A stretch of 64,000 nt of DNA from NCBI RefSeq assembly GCF_040438645.1, contig NZ_CP159253.1:2914001-2978000 (forward strand). Reading direction: 5' to 3'. Positions within the stretch are counted from its first letter, which is position 1; every line of letters begins with the position of its first letter. The notes under the pieces are model-generated. The model was not told the origin of the DNA and did no database searches. It was given only the letters and a program-made list of their open reading frames with translations. A program made the translations under genes and the position numbers. Source of the DNA: Mesorhizobium sp. WSM2240. Lineage in GTDB: Bacteria; Pseudomonadota; Alphaproteobacteria; Rhizobiales; Rhizobiaceae. This document shows positions 59,467 through 64,000 of the stretch, piece after piece.

Positions 59467-59778
59467 TTAAAGCGCCGCCGTGATGATGATCTCGACCTTG
59501 TAATCCGGCGCGGCGAGCTTGGCCTCGCCGGTGGCGCGGGCGGGCGTGTGGCCCTGCGGCACCCAGCCGTCCCACACAGCGTTCATCTCGGCGAAGGTGC
59601 TCATGTCGGCCAGCCAGATGATCGCCTGCAAGATCTTGGTCTTGTCCGAACCGGCCTTGGCCAGCAGCTCGTCGATCGTGGCGAGGATTTCCTTGGTTTG
59701 GGTGGCGACATTGCCGCCCGGCGTGCCGACCTGCCCGGCGAGATAGATCGTGTTGTTGTGGATGACGATGTCGCTCAT
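59467..59778 (-). CDS. RidA family protein (enamine/imine deaminase-like)
   Basis: 103 residues from the first ATG: MSDIVIHNNTIYLAGQVGTP and TPARATGEAKLA, where the arginine is the one that binds the imine substrate in RidA proteins. RidA removes reactive enamines made by PLP enzymes. The frame is open and looks conserved for 13 codons further upstream (to 59817), giving IRRIDVGPRMSDIV, a common RidA N terminus. AGGAAGGG lies there at good distance from an ATA codon, but no normal start exists. The true start may therefore be ATA at 59817. Confidence 0.85.
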   Translation of the reverse strand: MSDIVIHNNTIYLAGQVGTPGGNVATQTKEILATIDELLAKAGSDKTKILQAIIWLADMSTFAEMNAVWDGWVPQGHTPARATGEAKLAAPDYKVEIIITAAL

Positions 59779-59848
59779 GCGCGGGCCGACATCGATACGG
59801 CGAATGGTCTTGGATATATTCCCTTCCTGAAAATCTTTCGGACAAACT

Positions 59849-60961
59849 CTAACGGAAGCGGTCCGGCGATAAGGCCGGAACCAGCGCTTCCATTTCGGCG
59901 GGCAGGCCCGCGCGCCTTATCATCTGTCCCGCCAGCCATGACAAGGCGGGCGAAGTCTGAATCCCGTAGCCGCCCTGCCCCGCAAGCCAGAAAAAACCTT
60001 CCGCCGTCCTGTCGAAGCCCGCGACCGGCGTCCGGTCCGGCGCGAAAGTGCGCAATCCGGCCCAGCTCCGCTCGACATGGGTCACCGGAAAAGTCATCGC
60101 CTGCTCGAATCGGTGCAGGCCTTCGGCCAGCACCATGTCATCGACGAAGGCGTCGTGCGGCTCGACCGGATCCTCGTCGGCCGGCGAGACCAGCAGACGC
60201 GCGCCGTCCGGCTTCATGTACCAGGTGTCCGCGGCATCGCCTACCAGCGGCCAGTGGCGCGTGTCGTAAGCCGCCGGCGCAGGCAGCACGGCAATGGAGC
60301 GTCGCATCGGCGTCACCCCGATCGGCGCGACGCCGCATTTCTTCGCGACATCGTCTGCCCATGCCCCGGCTGCGTTGACGATGGTCTTCGCGATAATCCG
60401 CGCATTCGGCGTCTCGATGGACCAGAGCCCGCCGGCATATTCGGCACGCTCCAGCGCGCAGTCGGTCAGAACCTTGGCGCCTGCTACCTTGGCGGCTTTC
60501 AGCCAGCCCTGATGCAGCGCGGCGACATCGATGTCGCGCGCATCCTCTTCGTAGGAGGCGGCGAGAATGCGCTCAGCCCGCAGCGCCGGCACCAGCGCCA
60601 GCGCCTCGGCGACGCTGATTTCGCGCAGGCCCTCACTCTCCGCCAGAAGCTCGACGTGGTGGGCCATTCCTTCGGCATCGGCGATGTTCAGCATGCCGCG
60701 CGGAGAAAGCAGCGGGTTCGGGAACAAGTTCTTGTCGGCGTTCTCGAACAGCGGCGCGCTGGCGCGGCTGAGCGCGCGGATCGTCTGGTTGCCGTAGTTC
60801 TGGATGAAGATCGCGGCCGAACGTCCAGTTGTGTGATGTCCCGGCCGGCTCTCCTGCTCGATCAGGACGACCTGGAAATCCTGCGCCAGCGCCGCCGCCA
60901 CGCCGGCTCCGGCGATGCCCGCACCGACAATTGCAATGTCGGCCCTGATCTCGTCCTGCAT
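59849..60961 (-). CDS. FAD-dependent oxidoreductase (DAO family)
   Basis: 370 residues. Rossmann motif IAIVGAGIAGAGVAAALA with Glu at the end of the second strand (LIEQES). The conserved RSAAIFIQNYGN and VERSWAGLRTFAPDRTPVAGFD parts fit glycine/D-amino acid oxidase-type enzymes. Substrate unknown, but it stands just upstream of the RidA-like gene in the same orientation, which is sensible: amine oxidation makes imines that RidA hydrolyses. ATG at 60961 has GGGAGGCGGAG before it. Confidence 0.82.
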   Translation of the reverse strand: MQDEIRADIAIVGAGIAGAGVAAALAQDFQVVLIEQESRPGHHTTGRSAAIFIQNYGNQTIRALSRASAPLFENADKNLFPNPLLSPRGMLNIADAEGMAHHVELLAESEGLREISVAEALALVPALRAERILAASYEEDARDIDVAALHQGWLKAAKVAGAKVLTDCALERAEYAGGLWSIETPNARIIAKTIVNAAGAWADDVAKKCGVAPIGVTPMRRSIAVLPAPAAYDTRHWPLVGDAADTWYMKPDGARLLVSPADEDPVEPHDAFVDDMVLAEGLHRFEQAMTFPVTHVERSWAGLRTFAPDRTPVAGFDRTAEGFFWLAGQGGYGIQTSPALSWLAGQMIRRAGLPAEMEALVPALSPDRFR

Positions 60962-61091
60962 GCGCTCCGCCTCCCTTGCTCGCGACCTTTTCCACATTAT
61001 GCCGGAAATTGGAATGGAGCAGAGGGCCGGCTCCGCCTGCCCCGGCACTCTCCGGTGGATTTCGACCGTCGAATTTTCCTGGCAGCGTTGA

Positions 61092-61109
61092 CTAATGTAA
61101 TAACATCAC
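61092..61109. promoter_or_regulatory. Zur-like box upstream of aztA
   Basis: CTAATGTAATAACATCAC, with ATGT....ACAT arms, resembles the alphaproteobacterial Zur consensus around GTAATGTTATAACATTAC. It lies 44 bases before the aztA ATG. The GTAATAACAT core reappears, inverted, before aztD. Confidence 0.6.
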
Positions 61110-61152
61110 ATATCCAGCCTTTCGCCAGCATGCGGATGCAGCCAGAATTGAT

Positions 61153-61959
61153 ATGACCGAAGCCAGCCTGACCTTTCGCGACCTGACGCTTGGCTATAAC
61201 AGCCACCCCGCCGTTCATCATCTGAACGGCGCGGTCACGACGGGCTCGCTGACCGCGGTTGTCGGGGCGAACGGCTCCGGCAAATCGACGCTGATGAAGG
61301 GCATAGTCGGCGTGCTCAAACCCATGGCCGGGATCTGCCTCAACGCCAAAGGCGCGCGTATCGCCTACCTGCCGCAGCAATCCGAACTAGACCGCTCCTT
61401 TCCGGCGCGGGTCGTCGATCTTGTCTCGCTGGGGCTCTGGCCGCGGCGCGGCCTGCTCGGCCGCTTCACCAAAGACGATCGCGAGCAGGTGTCGAAGGCG
61501 CTGATGGCCGTCGGGCTCGAAGGCTTCGAGAAGCGGCCGATCGACACGCTTTCAGGCGGACAGCTGCAGCGCGCGCTGTTTGCCCGGGTTCTGGTGCAGG
61601 ATGCCGAGATCATCCTGCTCGATGAGCCATTCAACGCTGTCGACGCCAAGACGGTGGGCGACCTGATTGCCCTGATAAAGCGCTGGCATGGCGAAAAGCG
61701 GACAATCATGGTGGTCATCCACGACCTCGATCTGGTGCGCCGGCATTTTCCAGAAACCCTGCTCCTGGCGCGCCGGCCCATTGCCTGGGGCGATACGGCC
61801 GAGGCGCTCAAACCGGAAAACCTTTTGCGCGCCCGCCGTTTCGACGAGGCTTGGCATGACGATGCGCCCTGGTGCGAGCCGGCGGCAGACGATCACGCGC
61901 ACGACCATAGCCACCGCCATGATCATTCGCATCACGATTCCGGCCCGCGGGCAGCGTGA
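61153..61959 (+). CDS. aztA: Zinc ABC transporter ATP-binding protein, AztA-like
   Basis: 268 residues, ABC ATPase: Walker A GANGSGKSTLMKG, Q-loop YLPQQSELDRSF, signature LSGGQLQRALFARVL, Walker B IILLDEPFNAVD. The C-terminal tail has a run of histidines and aspartates (DDHAHDHSHRHDHSHH), a possible metal sensor or buffer. With aztB, aztC and aztD it forms a zinc importer. The tail is not part of the catalytic core. It opens the cluster and overlaps aztB by four bases. Confidence 0.88.
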   Translation: MTEASLTFRDLTLGYNSHPAVHHLNGAVTTGSLTAVVGANGSGKSTLMKGIVGVLKPMAGICLNAKGARIAYLPQQSELDRSFPARVVDLVSLGLWPRRGLLGRFTKDDREQVSKALMAVGLEGFEKRPIDTLSGGQLQRALFARVLVQDAEIILLDEPFNAVDAKTVGDLIALIKRWHGEKRTIMVVIHDLDLVRRHFPETLLLARRPIAWGDTAEALKPENLLRARRFDEAWHDDAPWCEPAADDHAHDHSHRHDHSHHDSGPRAA

Positions 61960-62831
61960 GCATCATGTACGACTTCCTGATCGCACCCTTCGTCGAATTC
62001 GGCTTCATGCAGCGCGCTCTCGCCGGTTCGCTGATGCTGGCGATAAGCGCCTGCCCGGTCGGCGTGTTCCTGATGCTGCGGCGCATGAGCCTGACCGGCG
62101 ACGCCATGGCCCACGCCATCCTGCCGGGCGCCGCCGCCGGTTTCCTTCTCTACGGCCTGCAGATCGTGCCTATGACCATCGGCGGGCTGATCGCCGGCGC
62201 GATCGTGGCGCTGGGAGCGGGCGCGGTGTCGCGTTTTACCGTGCAGAAGGAAGATGCCTCAATGGCCGCTTTCTATCTCATCTCGCTCGCGGCCGGCGTT
62301 CTCATCGTGTCGCTGCGCGGCTCGAGCGTCGACCTGATGCATGTGCTGTTCGGCACCGTACTTGCCCTGAACGACGACGCGCTGACGCTGATCGCGATGA
62401 TCACCGGCGTCACGCTCCTGACGCTCGCGATCTTCTGGCGGGCGCTAGTCGCCGAATGCCTCGACCCGCTTTTCCTGCGCTCCGTCAGCCGTCTCGGCAC
62501 GCCCGTCCATTTCATCTTTCTCGGGCTGGTCGTTCTCAATCTCGTCGGCGGCTTCCAGGCGCTCGGCACGCTGCTCTCGGTCGGGCTGATGATGCTGCCC
62601 GCCGCCGCCGCCCGCTTCTGGACGACCCGTGCCGGGCCGATGTGCGCTCTTGCGATCCTGATCGGCTTCGCATCCTCCGTCGCCGGCCTCCTCCTTTCCT
62701 ATCACGCCGCGCTTCCGTCCGGACCGGCCATCATCCTGTCGTCCGGCGTCGTCTATCTCGGTTCCATCGTGTTCGGCACGCGCGGCGTCTTCAACACCCG
62801 CATCCGCCATCATCGTCACCGCACCGCCTGA
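61956..62831 (+). CDS. aztB: Zinc ABC transporter permease, AztB-like
   Basis: 291 residues of the ABC-3 permease family: PVGVFLMLRRMSLTGDAMAHAILPGAAAGFLL, about eight membrane segments. GTG at 61956 overlaps the aztA stop; an ATG three codons later is another start. The transport path for zinc is formed by a dimer of this subunit. Confidence 0.88.
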   Translation: MSIMYDFLIAPFVEFGFMQRALAGSLMLAISACPVGVFLMLRRMSLTGDAMAHAILPGAAAGFLLYGLQIVPMTIGGLIAGAIVALGAGAVSRFTVQKEDASMAAFYLISLAAGVLIVSLRGSSVDLMHVLFGTVLALNDDALTLIAMITGVTLLTLAIFWRALVAECLDPLFLRSVSRLGTPVHFIFLGLVVLNLVGGFQALGTLLSVGLMMLPAAAARFWTTRAGPMCALAILIGFASSVAGLLLSYHAALPSGPAIILSSGVVYLGSIVFGTRGVFNTRIRHHRHRTA

Positions 62832-62841
62832 AGGAGATCCT

Positions 62842-63804
62842 ATGTTCAGCAAATTTCGACTTGCCCTGATCGCGAGCGTTATAACATTCAGTCCCGCCGG
62901 CCTCGCCTCGGCCTCCGCCGAACCGCTGAAAGTCATCGCTAGCTTCTCGATCATCGGCGACTTCGCCAAAAATGTCGGCGGCGACGGCGTCGAGGTCACG
63001 ACGCTGGTCGGCCCGGACGGCGACGCCCATGTCTACGAGCCCAAACCGGCTGACGCCGTCGCAATGGCCGGCGCGGATGTGGTGCTGGTCAACGGACTGC
63101 ATTTCGAAGGTTTTCTCGAACGCCTCGTCGAGACCAGCGGCGCAAAGGCGCAGATCGTCGAACTGACGAAAGGCATCGAGCCGCTCAAAATGCAGGAGGA
63201 AGAACATGGGCATGAGGCGGAAGGCGAAGCACATGACGCAGCCGCCGAAGCGGAAGAAGGCCATCACCACGGCGACACCGATCCGCACGCCTTCCAGTCG
63301 ATCGCCAATGCGAAGATCTATGTGAAGAACATCGCCGACGCGTTCTGCGCCGCCGATGCCGAACGCTGCGACGTCTACAAGGCCAATGCCGAAGCCTATA
63401 CGCAAAAGCTCGCCGCGACGGAGGACGAAGTGAAGGCGGCCGTCGCCGCCATTCCGGAAGACAAACGCGTCATCATCACTTCGCACGACGCATTCGGCTA
63501 TTTCGAGTACGAATACGGACTGACCTTCCTGGCTCCGGAAGGCGTCTCGACCGAAGCCGAGGCTTCGGCCGCCGATGTCGCAGCGCTCATCAGGCAGGTG
63601 CGCGAGGACAAGGCGTCGGCGATCTTCGTCGAAAGCATCACCAATGCGCGGCTAGCTGAACAGATTGCAACAGAAACCGGCCTGAAGGTCGGCGGCACGC
63701 TCTATTCCGACGCGCTCTCGGCCGCCGACGGCCCTGCTCCCACCTATATCGATCTGATGCGCCACAACATCGAAACGATCAAAGGCGCAGTCCTCGGCAG
63801 CTAA
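62842..63804 (+). CDS. aztC: Zinc ABC transporter substrate-binding protein, AztC-like
   Basis: 320 residues. Signal peptide residues about 1-26 (MFSKFRLALIASVITFSPAG, ending ASASA). ZnuA-type cluster A-I fold: KVIASFSIIGDFAKNVGGD, the metal ligand His in DGDAHVYEPKPADAV, a His/acid-rich flexible loop (EEEHGHEAEGEAHD and HHHGDTDPHAF), then IITSHDAFGYFEYEYGL. It binds zinc in the periplasm. The loop is characteristic of ZnuA/AztC. A hairpin terminator follows and separates it from aztD. Confidence 0.9.
   Translation: MFSKFRLALIASVITFSPAGLASASAEPLKVIASFSIIGDFAKNVGGDGVEVTTLVGPDGDAHVYEPKPADAVAMAGADVVLVNGLHFEGFLERLVETSGAKAQIVELTKGIEPLKMQEEEHGHEAEGEAHDAAAEAEEGHHHGDTDPHAFQSIANAKIYVKNIADAFCAADAERCDVYKANAEAYTQKLAATEDEVKAAVAAIPEDKRVIITSHDAFGYFEYEYGLTFLAPEGVSTEAEASAADVAALIRQVREDKASAIFVESITNARLAEQIATETGLKVGGTLYSDALSAADGPAPTYIDLMRHNIETIKGAVLGS
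62878..62887. promoter_or_regulatory. Possible Zur half-site inside the start of aztC
   Basis: GTTATAACAT repeats the core of the Zur consensus, 36 bases into the aztC coding sequence. It may be chance within a signal peptide, but it is well conserved in form with the boxes before aztA and aztD. Confidence 0.3.
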
Positions 63805-63822
63805 AGCATTATCGATCCGATC

Positions 63823-63849
63823 AAGGCGGGGGAACTCCCCGCCTTTTTT
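63823..63849 (+). terminator. Rho-independent terminator after aztC
   Basis: AAGGCGGGG (63823-63831), loop of five, CCCCGCCTT (63837-63845), then TTTT. It ends the aztABC message, so aztD should have its own promoter. Confidence 0.85.
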
Positions 63850-63859
63850 CAGCCCTCCA

Positions 63860-63877
63860 CTTGTTATGTTATTACCA
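63860..63877. promoter_or_regulatory. Zur-like box upstream of aztD
   Basis: CTTGTTATGTTATTACCA reads on the minus strand as TGGTAATAACATAACAAG, sharing GTAATAACAT with the box before aztA. It lies 10 bases before the aztD ATG, directly after the aztC terminator. Confidence 0.55.
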
Positions 63878-63887
63878 AAGGAAGATC

Positions 63888-64000
63888 ATGACACGTCATC
63901 TGAAAGCACTCTCCTGCGCCGCCCTTGCGCTGGGTTTCATCATTCCGCCCGCGCTTGCAGAAGAAAAATCCACCTGGCGGCTGTTCGTGTCCGATCATGC
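63888..64000 (+). CDS. aztD: AztD-like periplasmic zinc chaperone, N-terminal end only
   Basis: 37 residues before the window ends. Begins MTRHLKALSCAALALGF, a signal peptide cleaved after PALA, then EEKSTWRLFVSDHA. The TWRLFVxDHA start and its position after aztC match AztD, a beta-propeller zinc metallochaperone that loads AztC. AAAGGAAG stands eight bases before the ATG. Only the first residues are visible, so the call rests mainly on context. Confidence 0.65.
   Translation, partial: MTRHLKALSCAALALGFIIPPALAEEKSTWRLFVSDH

Overview
The window is high-GC alphaproteobacterial DNA, most like the Phyllobacteriaceae/Mesorhizobium branch of the Rhizobiales. The evidence is the clpP-clpX-lon-hupB block, a full-length cyclic beta-1,2-glucan synthase (ndvB) with its exporter (ndvA), RIME-like intergenic repeats, and several large catabolic ABC/TRAP clusters. 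Coding density is very high; no gene-free stretch exceeds about 290 bases.

Layout. 1-1573: right end of an integrated element. It holds a truncated zinc-finger protein, an HTH (replication-protein-like) gene with four iteron-like palindromes inside it, a small coupled ORF, and a 3' half copy of tRNA-Asp(GTC) as attachment site. 1603-9593: chromosomal backbone with the tRNA terminator, a small membrane protein, a glycine-zipper lipoprotein, hupB, lon, a Tat-type DUF1513 protein, clpX and clpP. 9740-16272: sarcosine-oxidase-like flavoenzyme, TauE/SafE permease, cytochrome P450, and a metY-cupin-DUF5996 operon behind a CoA-binding protein. 16436-21360: a GntR-controlled TRAP transporter with an L-idonate 5-dehydrogenase-like enzyme, probably for sugar-acid use. 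21446-24560: acetyltransferase, endonuclease/phosphatase-family protein, a RIME-like repeat and a phospholipase D/cardiolipin synthase-like protein.

24691-39521 is the most striking region. It carries the kynurenine and 2-aminobenzoyl-CoA pathway: formamidase, kynureninase, 2-aminobenzoate-CoA ligase, the two-domain 2-aminobenzoyl-CoA monooxygenase/reductase, SDR, enoyl-CoA hydratase and acyl-CoA dehydrogenase. A MarR regulator and a complete Liv-type ABC transporter follow in the same orientation, with start/stop overlaps through most of the unit. Two overlapping near-perfect palindromes in the divergent promoter region are the probable MarR operators. Tryptophan dioxygenase is absent.

39573-50960: orphan ccmC, then ndvA and ndvB. 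51226-59318: complete histidine utilisation set hutDUGHI / hutF-hutC (the five-enzyme HutF/HutG route) with a 16-bp palindromic HutC operator between hutI and hutF. 59328-60961: palindromic repeat, a RidA-family protein and a second DAO-family flavoenzyme. 61092-64000: zinc importer of the AztABCD type, with Zur-like boxes before aztA and before aztD; aztD runs off the window end.

All assignments come from reading sequence and motifs; no database search was run. Start sites were chosen by ribosome-binding sites, overlap with neighbours and usual family N termini.
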